From contig CM046005.1 in assembly GCA_025175895.1 (NCBI GenBank), positions 57,994,325 through 58,058,324 on the forward strand: a stretch of DNA of 64,000 nucleotides, read 5' to 3'. The stretch is from Wurfbainia villosa (Eukaryota; Streptophyta; Magnoliopsida; Zingiberales; Zingiberaceae). The notes below the pieces were generated by a model. The model worked only from the letters and a program-made list of their open reading frames with translations, was not told where the DNA came from and did no database searches. Position numbers and translations under genes: made by a program. Positions 11,899-23,955 of this stretch are shown piece after piece (the stretch's first letter is position 1; every line of letters starts with the position of its first letter).

Positions 11899-12096
11899 TG
11901 TTGGGAGTATGAGGAATACAATCAAAGTCCCACATTGGTAAGACATGGAAAAGATCATGTGCTTATAAGAAAAAAGATATCTCCATTGGAATGAGGCCTT
12001 TTGGGTAAAGCCCAAAAATAAAACCATGAGGGCTTAGACCCAAAGTGGACAATATCATACCATTGTGGAGATATGTGGAGCTTATAAGCACTAACA
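11899..12096 (+). repeat. 5' LTR of the TRIM (198 bp)
   Basis: Starts TGTTGGGAGTATGAGG and ends AAGCACTAACA. It includes the inverted motif ttttgggtaaagcccaaaa. One base differs from the right copy. Confidence 0.95.
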
Positions 12097-12098
12097 AT

Positions 12099-12111
12099 TG
12101 GTATCAGAGCC
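12099..12111 (+). other. Primer-binding site of the TRIM
   Basis: tggtatcagagcc, an exact initiator tRNA-Met type PBS two bases after the LTR. Confidence 0.92.
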
Positions 12112-12322
12112 ATGGTCCATGTCAAGCCATGAACCTCGAACGAAGGAAGTTGAGCTCCCACGTCCGGATCAAGAGAACCAGACATTAGGAAGGAAGTCTA
12201 GTTGGGTCGGGGGGACCGAACAACTGGCAGGAAGTCCTGGTGGGTTGAAGATCGGACATCAAGCAGAGAAAATCCTTCGAGGAGGGATAGGCTTGAGGGG
12301 GGGCCCAATGTGGTCCTTCGTT

Positions 12323-12334
12323 TGAGGGGGGGAT
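12323..12334 (+). other. Polypurine tract of the TRIM
   Basis: gaggggggatt-type tract immediately before the right LTR; a similar purine run (gagggggggc) lies 30 bases upstream. Confidence 0.8.
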
Positions 12335-12532
12335 TGTTGGGAGTATGAGGAATACAATCAAAGTCCCACATTGGTAAGACATGGAAAAGATCATGTGATT
12401 ATAAGAAAAAAGATATCTCCATTGGAATGAGGCCTTTTGGGTAAAGCCCAAAAATAAAACCATGAGGGCTTAGACCCAAAGTGGACAATATCATACCATT
12501 GTGGAGATATGTGGAGCTTATAAGCACTAACA
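12335..12532 (+). repeat. 3' LTR of the TRIM (198 bp)
   Basis: Same ends and length as the left LTR; followed by the duplicated ggtcc at 12533-12537. Confidence 0.95.
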
Positions 12533-12537
12533 GGTCC
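12533..12537. other. Right target-site duplication of the TRIM
   Basis: ggtcc directly follows the right LTR terminus CTAACA and matches 11894-11898; after it the B leader resumes with atctccgaatggg. Confidence 0.9.
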
Positions 12538-13662
12538 ATCTCCGAATGGGCTGATATCCATCATAGTTATGAACAACCTTGGAGAGAGTCCAACAAGCCA
12601 TTCATAACTACGACAGTAGGTATCATCTATACCGATTGCATATCACGTATATGCAACTATCACAATGTGCTATCAACTAATTGAATGTTCACACATACAT
12701 CGGGTTGTTAACACATTAACAAGTATGCATCATATGCATAGCACCCAACTTCACCTCCCTTTACATCGACCTTGGAGAGAGTCCAACAAGCCGATGCTCC
12801 AGGTTAAAGCCAACCCATTAATCAGGACATAGTTTTAATATGGTTAGAGCGCATTCAACCAATTAGCCCAGCTTGGAGAGAGTCCAACAACCAAAGCTAA
12901 CGATTGACCTCTGACTCTTACCATATTAGTATTAAACTATTCCATGGTTTGAACATATTCAGGTTTGAGCCGGGCTTGGAGAGAGTCCAACAACCCAAAC
13001 AAGAAACAGAACCATATTAATGGAAGGTGTAGGCTTTAATATTGATTAAGGGTTTTTATGTCTCATCCTCTTTGCATGCAAATAACTATTATCTACATGG
13101 CATGGCATACATGACATACATCTACATGTCACGACACGCATGACATAATGTTATGCATCTAATGCAATTACATGGCATACAATTATGTCATGTATATATT
13201 TCCTTATATGTCATAACTATTTATGAAAATAAAATATGTTTAAGATTTGATTCTCCAAATCAAATCATAATTAAATTAGGAAACAAATTTCCAAATCTAA
13301 TCACATATTTTATTCATGGAATTATTTGATTAAGGAAAATCTATTTAGGAAACCAATTTCCTAAATCATTAAAACTACTTATGGAAATAAAATATTTAAA
13401 GATTTGATTTCCCAAATCAAATCATGATTAAATTAGGAAACAAATTTCCAGAATCTAATCAAATATTTTATTTATGGAAAATATCAATTTCCATAAATAC
13501 TTCCAACTTTCCAAAAGTGGAAGATTTCCATAAATACTTCTAGACTTTCTAAAATTGAAAAATTTCCATAAATACTTCTAAATTTCCAAAATTAAAAAAT
13601 TTCCAGAAATACATTATGACTATCACAAAACCATTTTTACGATTATGTCGAAACACAACCTG

Positions 13663-13675
13663 GGCTCTGATACCA
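13663..13675 (-). other. Primer-binding site of element B
   Basis: ggctctgatacca on the + strand, the exact complement of TGGTATCAGAGCC, one base from the LTR start. Confidence 0.92.
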
Positions 13676-13676
13676 C

Positions 13677-15890
13677 TGTTGGGTTTCCGACACCGCAGCG
13701 TGTGTGTGTTCGATCACGTTTCGTAAACATGAACACAGCGGAAGCAATATAAATAATAAATCTACATTTATTACAACACACACAACGCACGCATGCATAT
13801 TACAACAAGTGTAGATAGAACCGTAAATTTAAATTTGCAATAAAAGGAAATTTATCTACGTTATACCTTTCGTATGACGTGTAGCGGGAACGGCATCAAC
13901 CAGAACGATCCTCGCTAGAATCGTCTCTATCCGTATCCACGCCGAGTTCCTCGGGATGACTTCGCTAAGCCACGAGCTTCATCTTCGTACGGGTTACTAG
14001 CCTCGTGTTGAAGACGACATGATCGAGAGATGATCACGATCCGAATCCAAATTCGGATCCTAATACGAGTTCTCAAAACTCGCTTCTTTGGAGAGGTATT
14101 CGTCAACCAATTGACGAATCCTTCGTCCTCCACCTCAGAGGATTACCGGAGATCGAATCCCCGGTAGTTTAGCCGCTGTCGGAGCTCAAACCGTCGTCCA
14201 AACGACGCTCCGACGAGAGGAGAAGAAGCTGTCCAGAAAACTGGACAGCTTGGTGGAGGAGTAGGCGCCGGCCAAAACAAGGAAGCCAAGTGCTCACCTT
14301 TTCACCGAGGCCTAGGAAGATCACCGGAGGGTCGCCGGAGGATCACCGGCTGAAGCTTGGACGCCGGAAAGGACTTGGACGGCGGCACAAGAGCTGGGCG
14401 GCAAAGGAGGTTGGGCGGCAACTCCCTCAATGGGGTGGGCGGCAACTCCTTGCTAGGGTTTTTGGATTAGGGCTTAATTATCCCTTAAGCCCTCTTTTAT
14501 AGAGAACTAATTCTCTTAATGGTTATTGGATCATAACCATTAGGCCCGTTAACCCGCTCCATTAAGATAAGTTAAAATAAACAAAACCATGATGGTTTAT
14601 TTTAAGTTAAAACAAACCGAACCAACTTTTGGTTCATTCGTTTAAAATAAACCAAACCCTTTGGTTTATTCTCCTCCATTGGATTAGAACCAAACCATTT
14701 TGGTTCATCCATTATGTCTTCATAAGACACGGCCCATCCACGCTTCCATTGCGACTGAAACGATTTCATGCTTGCTTTATGTTTGGTCCAACCAAACCTA
14801 GTTTCTCTCGGTCTGAGAATACCATTCTCAAGCTCGTTTTAAATCCTTTGGATTACGCTCGTTGTGCGTGTGACCAAATAGGTTTTCGGTTTATGTTGGC
14901 CGTCTATAATTAACCATTAATTAAAGAACGATCATAAGTGGCACCTAGTAGTACATCATGATCCCCAATTAACCAAAAAGATCAACGGTTGATCCAGAAC
15001 TATTTCTGAAACCCTTCAGCAGCTCGAATGATTCGTGCCCCATTCCCTTCACTCATCTTATACCCACTTGGTTCAGGACATGGTCTATAGTGTCAGTCCC
15101 CACTAGGCTGACTACGTCACACCTAGCCCAAGTATAATTTCCTCGTCCTACGGATTCTAATTACTCCACATGTATCGAAGAGTACCTTACTCTAAACATG
15201 TAATGCTTTGGCCAAAGACTTTAGTAACAATCCGACGAGAGGCCATGGGTATACATCTCCTCACAAGGAGTGGTGAATCCTTTATAGGCTATTCAAACAC
15301 CTTCGATCACTTCGACTTATACCCAATGATCCCGGGTCCACATCTCCTTAGAGATGTTTGCTTAAGATGTCAAAGCATAAGTCTCCATGATCAAGATAAC
15401 TTGAATACCGTAAGTCAAAGGAACATCGCACTTAAGCCACAGTAAGAACTTCATTGACATATCTATATATGCAGAGAACCATATGAAGTCTTACAGCTGT
15501 TCACTCCAATGAACTAGTTACCATAACTAGCATCCACGATTAACTCCGGACATCACTATGTCTCCAGCCAGTGAGAATCAGCTGCTTGGATACACCAAGG
15601 AGTATACCTCGTGCTAGTCTCGACAGAATTAATGGTGTCCAAATCCATCAATTCATCGACTAGGGATAATTCCGATACATCACAATTACACATGTAGAGA
15701 TACTCACTAGTTGTGATCCAATCACAAATTCTCTCATGCTGTGAATCGTATCGTGGACATTCAGTAAATGAGTTTAAGATCCAATCAAATACATAAAACA
15801 TGTATACTCAAATAGTGAATCTTCATTTATCATATAAATGGTTCATACATAAGGCGATTGCCTTAGGACATCTCTCATATATTACTAACA
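13677..15890 (-). repeat. 5' LTR of element B
   Basis: On the + strand it runs TGTTGGGTTTCCGACACCG ... CATATATTACTAACA. It belongs to the same LTR family as 20223-22444, 27545-29686 and 29687-31914. To the right it is followed directly by element C LTR sequence. Confidence 0.93.
14494..14501 (-). promoter_or_regulatory. TATA box of element B LTR
   Basis: cttttata on the + strand (tataaaag on the element strand), followed by gagaactaattctc, the conserved family context. Confidence 0.55.
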
Positions 15891-16563
15891 CAATCAATTA
15901 ACATCTAACTCCTCGAGTAGTACCACTCAACCTTATCATCATGTTGACTAAGTCAACCAGCTGGATTTACATGATGAACCTTATGAGCTCCTCAAGGGGA
16001 CATCATCAACCTAATATATAGGACACGGTTTCCTCCTATAATCAACGACACACCATGTAAATAATATCATTTCCCAACTTACCGGGCATATTGATTTAAT
16101 CCATCTAAATCTCACCCTCTGGTAAATCAAAGAAATAAATACTAAGTACATGTGCCCGTTATTATATCGGGATTAAGAGCATGTACAACATAATATCCAA
16201 GGTCCGATTCAATTATGTAGTCAGCAACAAATTGAATCACCTCTATGTCGGTCCTTCTCAATACACCTAAGTGTACTAGTGTAACTCTATGTTCAAGACA
16301 AAACAATACCAAGCTACACTACAACCATGCCAATGGTTTGTCCAAAACCATCTTGGTTGTGAGCCTCTACTTATATTTTACAAGATACTGATAACATGAT
16401 CTTCTGTGCCACACAAAGCACCATGTTATCTACAATGTAAAATATTAGACAATATGCACACATATAATAAATATACAAAGTTCAAACAATGATCATGTGA
16501 TTCTTATTTCAAAATAAAAATGTTTATACAAAAAGAGCTAGGCTTTCAGTATACATTCCAACA
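15891..16563 (-). repeat. 3' LTR fragment of element C
   Basis: Matches the right end of LTRs at 33804-35867 and 52858-55090, ending GTATACATTCCAACA. The left part of this LTR is cut off by B and lies left of the window. Confidence 0.92.
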
Positions 16564-16580
16564 ATCTCCCACTTATACTA
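16564..16580 (-). other. Polypurine tract region of element C
   Basis: atctcccacttatacta on the + strand (purine-rich TAAGTGGGAGAT on the element strand) abuts the LTR; the same motif follows the F LTR at 55091. Confidence 0.8.
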
Positions 16581-16596
16581 AAAGACTATGCTGTCA

Positions 16597-18216
16597 TCAC
16601 ACTGCCATACATCTGATCCCCATGTCCTCCACATGCCTATCAAACGCTTTCGCTGGAAGGGCCTTAGTGAATGGATCCGCCAGGTTATCCTCTGATGCAA
16701 TCTTGGCGACAGCAACTTCTCCTCGCTTTACGATCTCTCGTATAAGGTGGTACTTGCGCTCTATGTGTTTACTCGCCTTCTGGGCTCGTGGTTCCTTCGA
16801 GTTTGCAACTGCACCACTATTATCACAATAAATTGTGATAATTCTGGGCAAACCAGGAATCACATCCAAGTCCATCAAGAAGTTCCTGAGCCATACAGTT
16901 TCCTTGGCTGCCTCAGAGGCTGCCACATACTCAGCTTCCATGGTAGAGTCCTCCACACATTTCTGCTTGACACTCCTCCATACTATGGCTCCACCTCCAA
17001 AAGTAAACACAAACCCCAAGGTAGACTTACTCTTGTCCCTATCTGATTGGAAATCTGAATCCGTGTAACCCACAGGGACTAATTGATCTGCCCGGTAAAC
17101 CAGCATATAATCCCTAGTCCTTCTCAGGTACTTCAATATATGCTTTATTGCAGTCCAATGTCCCTGTCCAGGATTACTCTGATATCTGCTAACCATGCTC
17201 ACGGCAAAGCAAATATCTGGTCTTGTACATAACATAGCATACATAAGGCTTCCTACTGCTGAAGCATAAGGAACCGCCTTCATGTCCTCTATCTCCTTTG
17301 ATGTTTTGGGACACATCTCTTTAGATAAAGGAACTCCATGCCTAAAAGGTAGAAAACCTTTCTTGGAGTTCTGCATGCTAAAACGATCAAAGATAGTGTC
17401 AATGTATGAAGCTTGAGATAAGCACAACATCCTTTTCTTGCGATCCCTTATTACTTTGATCCCAAGGATGTTTCCCACTTCTCCCAAGTCCTTCATGTCA
17501 AACTATTTGGACAACCATACCCTTACGTCTGATAACACTTTGATATTGTTGCCAACTAACAAAATGTCATCTACGTATAGTATAAGAAACAACACTACGT
17601 TTCCGTCACATCTCTTGTATACACAAGGCTCATCCGGACTTTGAATAAATCCATATGACTGGATTACCTCATCAAAGCAGATGTTCCAAGATCTAGAAGC
17701 TTGCTTCAATCCATAAATGGACCGATTAAGCTTACATACAAGATGCTCTTTGCCTTTAGCAATGAATCCCTCTGGTTGCCGCATATAGATGTTCTCCTCA
17801 AGACTTCCGTTAAGGAAAGTTGTCTTGACATCCATATGCCAAATCTCATAATCCATATAAGCAGCTATAGATAAGAGAATCCGGATAGACTTAAGCATAG
17901 CTACCGGCGAAAAGGTCTCCTCATAATCGATGCCCTCTTTCTGAGTATACCCTTTCGCAACAAGCCTAGCTTTGAAGGTCTCAACCTCCCCGTCTACTCC
18001 TCTCTTTCTCTTGTAGATCCACTTGCATCCAATGTCTTTTACACCATCAGGTGGTTCTACTAGCTCCCAGACCTGATTAGAATCCATAGATTCTATCTCT
18101 GAATCCATCGCTCTTTGCCAAGATACCGCATCTCTATCTTGGAGTGCCTCATCATATGTCCAGGGATCAGGTTCATGTTCACCAGGGACTAAGTCCGAAG
18201 ACTCTCCCAAAAACAT
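16597..18216 (-). pseudogene. pol: Reverse transcriptase-RNase H of element C, one internal stop
   Basis: Two same-frame stretches (16597-17496 and 17503-18216) are separated by a single TAG near 17500, where WLSK and FDMKDLGE flank an expected glutamine (CAG). RT begins with WELVEPPDGVKDIGCKWIYK, includes MDVKTTFLNGSLEENIYM and the catalytic LYVDDILLVG. RNase H shows YTDSDFQSDRDKSKST and TMEAEYVAASEA, then LADPFTKALP near the C terminus. The polymerase would copy element RNA and RNase H would degrade the template. Apart from the stop this is one of the best preserved RT-RH frames in the window. Confidence 0.92.
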
Positions 18217-19601
18217 GAATCTTTGTTGTCTAACAACCTCCCACTACGACGCAGGTGCCTCGTGTATGCTCCGTGACACGCGTGCTGACTTGTGGTATCT
18301 CCTCTTGTACGGTGGTATCAAGTCGGACTTCGCCAACTCCTCAAGAACAATCCTACTGTGGGCTTGTGGTTCATCACATAGTCCTCCTCTAGAAACTGCA
18401 TTCGTGACTCACGATCACCTTCTCGATCTCTAGGACTATAGAATAAACCACCCTTCGCTCCTTAGGGTAGCCAACAAACAAGCTGCACTTGCATTTAGAT
18501 TCCAACTTACCAAAGATCTCCCTTCAAAGACATGTGCCGACTACCCCAAACCGACATAGTCTTAGACTAGGCTTTCGCCCAGTCCACAACTCTGTGGGAG
18601 TAGAGGGTACTGACTTAGATGGAACCAAGTTCAGAATGTGTGTCATTGTTTCCAGAGCAAACCCCCAGAACGAATCAGGTAACTCAGAGTAACTCATCAT
18701 AGATCTGACCATCTCCATAAGAGTCCTGTTCCTTCGCTCCGCCACACCATTCTCACTGGGTGTGCCAAAGTGCATAATTGGGATTGAATCCCACTGATAA
18801 GTAACTCCTAAACTCTCCCAAGAGGTACTCGCCACCACGATCAGATCGTAGTGTCTTGATACTTTTACCTTGACGGTTCTCCACATCAGCCTTGAATTCT
18901 TTGAACCTGTCAAAGCATTCAGACTTGCGGCGCATCAAGTAAATGTATCCATACCTTGAATAATCGTCTATAAAAGAGACTAAGTATTCAAAGCCACCTC
19001 TAGCCTGAATAGTCATAGGACCGCACAGATCAGAATGAACCAATTCTAACACATCTTTGGCTCTATACCCCTTGGCCTTGAAAGGCCTCTTGGTCATTTT
19101 ACCTTCCAAGCAAGATTCGCAGGTTGGGAGATCCTCCATCACTAATGAACCCAAAGGTCCATCAGCTATCAACCTTTGAATTCTGCTTAGGTTAATATGA
19201 CCAAGCCTTAGATGCCAAAGATATATCTGGTTCATTTGCGAAGGTTCTTTTCTCTTATTAGATTTAGAAGATGAGTTATTTACTTATATATGCATCGTGG
19301 GAGTTTTCGGTTCTAGAGTATATAAATTGCCAACCAATGTACCAGAACAGATAATCTCCCTATTCCTTTTTATAACCACTTTGTCATTAAAAGAAACAGA
19401 ATATCCATCCATAAACAATTTAGAAACTGAAATTAAATTCTTTCTAAAAGTAGGTACATAAAGACAATTTCTCAAAACCAAAACTTTATTCCTATCAAAA
19501 GATAAATAAACGTCTCCCACTGCAATAGCCGCCACCTTTGAAGCATTGCCCATGAAGACGGTAATCTCTCCCTCAGCTAGTCGTCGGGTTTCCTGGAACC
19601 C
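18217..19601 (-). pseudogene. pol: Integrase and protease region of element C, broken
   Basis: Pieces in different frames. 18753-19235 holds HLRLGHINLSRIQ, CESCLEGKM, the catalytic D in LVHSDLCGPM and LRSDRGGEYL. 18524-18913 holds NGVAERRNRTLMEMVRSMM with the catalytic glutamate. 19284-19553 is the GAG-pre-integrase part. The region 18217-18520 is heavily frameshifted. A complete DDE triad is present, but no single frame joins it. Confidence 0.88.
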
Positions 19602-20222
19602 CTACAAAGTATTACAGACATGATCAGTGGCTCCTGTATCTACACACCAGGCACTGGTAGATAACACCGCTAAACATGTTTCAAAAACTAAACAAGAAGA
19701 TATACCTTTGTTCTTTCGGCGAGGACAGTCCGCTTTCCAATGTCCAGTCTGCTTGCAAGTGAAGCACTTGCCTTTCGGCTTCTTCACTCCTACCTGAGGT
19801 CCCACTGCCACTTTCTTTGCTCCACATTGCTTCTTCTTCTTCTTACCTTTCGGTTTAGAAGAAGAAACCTTCTGAGCGACCATGGCTTGAACGCTTTGAC
19901 GAAAAAGCCCCTCTGCCACCTGGAGTTCTGTCAGAAGCTCTGCCAACGAATACAACCTCTTGTTAATGTTGTAATTGAGGCGGAACTGCTCAAAACTCCT
20001 AGGCAGAGACTGGAGAATGATATTGACCTGGGTTTCCCCATCGATCTCAGCTCCGAGGACTTCCATCTCATTAAGATGAGCCATCATCTTGGGAACATGT
20101 TCCCTAACGGGTGTTCCCTCGATCATGGTGGTCGTCATCAAGTTTCTCATCACCTCCTGTCTAGCCGCCCTACTCTGATGTCCGAAAAGTTCCTTGAGAT
20201 TGAACATCATGTCATAAGCTGT
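19602..20222 (-). pseudogene. gag: gag C-terminal part and protease start of element C, truncated by D
   Basis: The frame reads AYDMMFNLKELFGHQSR, then IILQSLPRSFEQF and a lysine-rich stretch (KPKGKKKKKQ), followed by a zinc knuckle CFTCKQTGHWKADC and the protease motif CVDTGATDHVC, before a stop near 19602. The N-terminal third of gag is missing: element D begins at 20223, and the matching sequence is not found on the far side (33028 onwards), so it was lost in a deletion. Confidence 0.9.
20218..20222. other. Presumed left target-site duplication of element D
   Basis: gctgt precedes the D LTR. The right copy is absent because E and a deletion follow the other LTR, so this is inferred. Confidence 0.4.
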
Positions 20223-22444
20223 TGTTGGGTTCCGGCACCGCGGCGTGTGTGTGTTCGATCACGTTTCGTAAACATGAACACAGCTGAAGCAATAAAAATA
20301 ATAAATCTACATTTATTACAACACACACAACACACGCATGCATATTACAACAAGTGTAGACATAACCGTAAATTTAAATTTGCAATAAAAGGAAATTTAA
20401 CTACGTTATACCTTTCGTATTACGTGTAGCGGGAACGGCATCAACCGGAACGATCCTCGCTAGAATCGTCTCTATCCGTATCCACGCCGAGTATCCTTAG
20501 GATGACTTCGCTAAGCCACGAGCTTCGTCTTCGTACGGGTTACTAGCCTCGTGTTGAAGACGACGTGATCGAGAGATGATCACGATCCGAATCCAAATTC
20601 GGATCCAAAACGAGTCCTCAAAACTCGCTTCTCCGGAGAGGTATTCGTCAACCGATTGATGAATCCTTCATCCTCCACCTCAAAAGATTACCGTAGATCG
20701 AATCCCCGGTAAGTTAGCCACTTTCGGAGCTCTAACCGTCGTCCAAACGACGCTCCGATGAGAGGAGAACAAGCTGTCCAGAAAACTGGACAGCTTTGGT
20801 GGAGGAGATAGGCGCCGGCCAACCAAGGGAAGATAGAGCTCACCTTGATGCCAAACCTAAAGGAGATCACCGGAACTCTTCCGGCAGCAGCTCGACGCCG
20901 ACAATGGGAGAAGACGGCAGCAGCTGGTGGCCGGTTGGAGAAGAGGGGCGGCAGCTTAGGGTTGGCACCGAAAACTCCAATAAGGAGGTGGGCGGCAACT
21001 TTAACCTAGGGGTTTTGGATTATGGCTTAATTATCCCTCAAGCCCTCTTTTATAGAGAACTAATTCTCTTAATGGTTATTGGATCATAACCATTAGGCCC
21101 GTTAACCCGCTCCATTAAGATAAGTTAAAATAAACCAAACCATGATAGTTTATTTTAAGTTAAAACAAACCGAACCAACTTTTGGTTCATTCGTTTAAAA
21201 TAAACCAAACCCTTTGGTTTATTCTCCTCCATTGGATTAGAACCAAACCATTTTGGTCCATCCATTATGTCTTCATAAGACACGGCCCATCCACGCTTCC
21301 ATTGCGACTGAAACAATTTCATGCTCGCTTTATGTTTGGTCCAACCAAACTTAGTTTCTCTCGGTCTGAGAATCCCATTCTCAAGCTCGTTTTAAATCCT
21401 TCGGATTACGCTCGTTGTGCGTGTGACCAAATAGGTTCTCGGTTTATGTTGGCCGTCTATAATTAACCATTAATTATAGAATGATCACGAGTGGCACCCA
21501 GTAGTACATCATGATCCCCAATTAACCGAAAAGATCAACGGTTGATCCAGAACTATTTCTGAAACCCTTCAGCAGCTCGAATGAATCGTGCCCCATTCCC
21601 TTTACTCATCTTATACCCACTTGGTTCAGGACATGGTCTATAGTGTCAGTCCCCACTAGGCTGACTACGTCACACCTAGCCCAAGTATCATTTCCTCGTC
21701 CTACGGATTCTAGTTACTGCACATGTATCGAAGAGTACCTTACTCTAAACATGTAATGCTTTGGCCAAAGACTTTAGTAACAATCCGGCGAGAGGCCATG
21801 GGTATACATCTCCTCGCAAGGAGTGGTGAATCCTTTATAGGCTATTCAAACACCTTCGATCACTTCGACTTATACCCAATCATCCGGGTCCACATCTCCT
21901 TAGAGATGTTTGCTTAAGATGTCAAAGCATAAGTCTCCATGATCAAGATGACTTGAATACCGCAAGTCAAAGGAACATCGCACTTAAGCTACGATAAGAA
22001 CTTCATTGACATATCTATATATGCGAGAGAACCATATGAAGTCTTACGGTTGGTCACTCAATGAACTAGTTACCATAACTAGCATCCACGATCAACTCGG
22101 ACATCACAATGATGTCTCGGCCCAGTGAGAATCAGCTGCTTGGATACACCAAGGAGTATACCTCGTGCTAGTCTCGACAGAATTGATGGTGTCCAAATTC
22201 ATCAATTCATCGACTAGGGATAATTCCGATACATCACAGTACACGTAGCAGAGATACTCACTGGATTGTGATCGATCACAAATTCTCTCATCTTTGTGAA
22301 TCGTATCGTGGACATTGATAAATGAGTTTAAGATCCAATCAAATACATGAAACATGTATACTCAAATAGTGAATCTTCATTTATCATATAAATGGTTCAT
22401 ACATAAAGCGATTGCCTTAGGACATCTCTCATATATTACTAACA
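20223..22444 (-). repeat. 3' LTR of element D
   Basis: + strand TGTTGGGTTCCGGCACCGCGG ... ATATATTACTAACA, followed by the purine-tract complement agactcccacttggcct. The stretch 22040-22330 is full of short indels relative to the other copies. Confidence 0.93.
21047..21054 (-). promoter_or_regulatory. TATA box of element D 3' LTR
   Basis: ctttttata-type sequence (element strand tataaaag) followed by gagaactaattctc, conserved in the family. Confidence 0.5.
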
Positions 22445-22460
22445 GACTCCCACTTGGCCT
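22445..22460 (-). other. Polypurine tract of element D
   Basis: gactcccacttggcct on the + strand, next to the 3' LTR; identical to the E copy at 31915. Confidence 0.85.
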
Positions 22461-23955
22461 AATGCCAATCGCTATACCATAAGCTCTAACATGACCCTCA
22501 AACTTATTTTGAGGTAATGCCTTAGTCAAAGGATCCGCTAAGTTCCTTTCAGTGGGAATTTTCTCGATTTGTATTTCGTTCCTACTGATGATCTCTCTGA
22601 TAAGATGATAGCGGAGAAGCACATGTTTGGATCATTGATGAGACCACATCAAGTTCATAGATGAACTTCTTGATCCAAACCGCTTCCTTTGCTGCTTCTA
22701 AAGCTGCAACGTATTCTGCCTTAGTGGCAGAATCCGCTATAGTGTCAAGCTTGGAACCTTTCCAACTTATTGCGCCTCCATTCTAGGTGAATACATACCC
22801 AGACTGAGACATGGAATCATCCTTATGCATGCGGGTGGCATCTGTATACCGCGTATCACCATGTACCCTTCTCCGTATATTAGGAACACATCCTTAGTTC
22901 TTCTTAAGTACTTAAGGATCGTCTTATGACCACCCAATGATCCATTCTGGATCGGTGAGTATCTGCTCGTGACACTCAGAGCGTACGATACATCGGGCCT
23001 TGTACATAACATAGCATACATGATAGATCCTATTGCGGATGCATAGGGAATCTTACTCATGCAAATCCTCTCGTCTTCTGTGCGCAGACACATAGACTTC
23101 GAAAGGTGTGCCCCATGCTTGATGGGTAAGAAACCTTTCTTGGATTCCGACATGCTAAACCTCTTTAGCACTCGGTCTATATATGTAGACTGCGAAAGAC
23201 CAAGCAACCGTTTCGATCTATCTCTATAGATCTTAATCCCGAGGATGTAGGTTGCTTCTCCCGGGTCTTTCATGGAGAATGTCTTGGATAACCAAACCTT
23301 CACTGACTGTAAGATTGAAACATCGTTTCCTATAAGTAGTATGTCATCGACATACAATACTAGGAACACATTGCCTCCCACTAACCTTCTTGTACACACA
23401 AGGTTAAATGCGGATTTTGTGAAATCAAACTTTTTGATTGTCTCATCAAAGCGGATATTCGACTCTTGGATGCTTGCTTGATCCATAAATGGATGCGTGT
23501 CAATTTGCATACCTTGGTTTTATCAGCAATCGATGTGAAACCCTCGGTGTATCATATACCGTCCTCGGCGGGTTTCCATTAAGGAAAATTTGTTTTCACA
23601 TCCATCTGCCATATCTCATAATCATAATGAGCGCTATGGCGAGCATCGAATGGATTTAAGCATAGCTACGGCGAATAGGTTTCGTCATAATCAACACCTT
23701 GCTTTTGGCGATATCCTTTCGCCACCAATCTAGCCTTATAGGTAATCACATTACCATCCATGTGGGTTTCTTCTTGAAAACCACTTGCACCTATAGGCTT
23801 TATCCCTTGGTGGGTCAGCAAGTTCCAAACTTGGTTTCATACATGGAATCCATTTCCGACTTCATGGCACCAAGCCATTTATCCCTTCTGAACTTGTCGG
23901 CACTTCTTCATAAGCGGTAGGCTCCTCATCATCAATGAGTAACACGTCGTTCGAT
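22461..23955 (-). pseudogene. pol: RNase H and reverse transcriptase of element D, broken
   Basis: From 22622 downwards the RNase H tail LADPLTKALPQNKFEGHV is readable. The frame 22767-23510 holds LYVDDILLIGNDV, MKDPGEATYILGIKIYRD and PYASAIGSIMYAMLCTRPDV. The N-terminal RT at 23510-23955 (RLVAKG, WNL) is split by indels, several of them at CAG/CTG triplets that are intact in B. Function is as for other copia RT-RH; this copy is not translatable as one protein. Confidence 0.88.

Larger units (their letters stand above)
11899..12532 (+). mobile_element. TRIM: terminal-repeat retrotransposon in miniature, 634 bp, complete
   Basis: Two 198-bp direct repeats (TGTTGGGAGT...CACTAACA) differ at a single position (atgtgC versus atgtgA ttataag). 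A 13-base PBS TGGTATCAGAGCC follows the left repeat after two bases, a purine tract GAGGGGGGAT precedes the right one, and the 5-bp duplication ggtcc flanks both sides. The 238-bp interior has no coding capacity, so mobility must rely on proteins from another element. Near-identical LTRs imply a recent insertion, younger than B, which contains it. I do not recognise a named TRIM family; no 5S rRNA promoter is present, so it is not Cassandra. Confidence 0.95.
11767..13662 (-). other. Leader of element B, containing a TRIM
   Basis: Untranslated leader between PBS and gag, with a foreign 634-bp TRIM at 11899-12532. Hairpin-motif copies (CTTGGAGAGAGTCCAA on the + strand) lie at 12578-12593, 12771-12786, 12872-12887 and 12975-12990. 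A catg-rich stretch (about 13080-13200) and AT-rich repeats (about 13200-13620) follow. I see no gene. Confidence 0.8.
9191..15890 (-). mobile_element. Element B: copia element, 5' part, interrupted by A
   Basis: Minus-strand member of the A family. From right to left: 5' LTR (13677-15890), PBS, leader containing a nested TRIM, gag, protease, integrase and the N-terminal part of RT, which stops at 9191 where A inserted. The remaining RT, RNase H and 3' LTR must lie left of the window. Its right flank (from 15891) is the LTR of element C, so B inserted into the 3' LTR of C. Confidence 0.9.
15891..20222 (-). mobile_element. Element C: copia element, 3' segment
   Basis: Minus-strand element split by later insertions. 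This segment holds the right part of the 3' LTR, purine tract, RNase H, RT, integrase, protease and the C-terminal part of gag. It stops within gag at 20222, where D inserted. The leader, PBS and 5' LTR of C reappear at 33028-35867. The LTR piece 15891-16563 matches the right end of the 5' LTR at 35190-35867 almost base for base. Confidence 0.88.

Noticed and set aside
11899..12532. Possible Cassandra element because of small LTRs with a PBS
   Set aside because: No 5S rRNA-like internal promoter in the LTR; kept as an unnamed TRIM.
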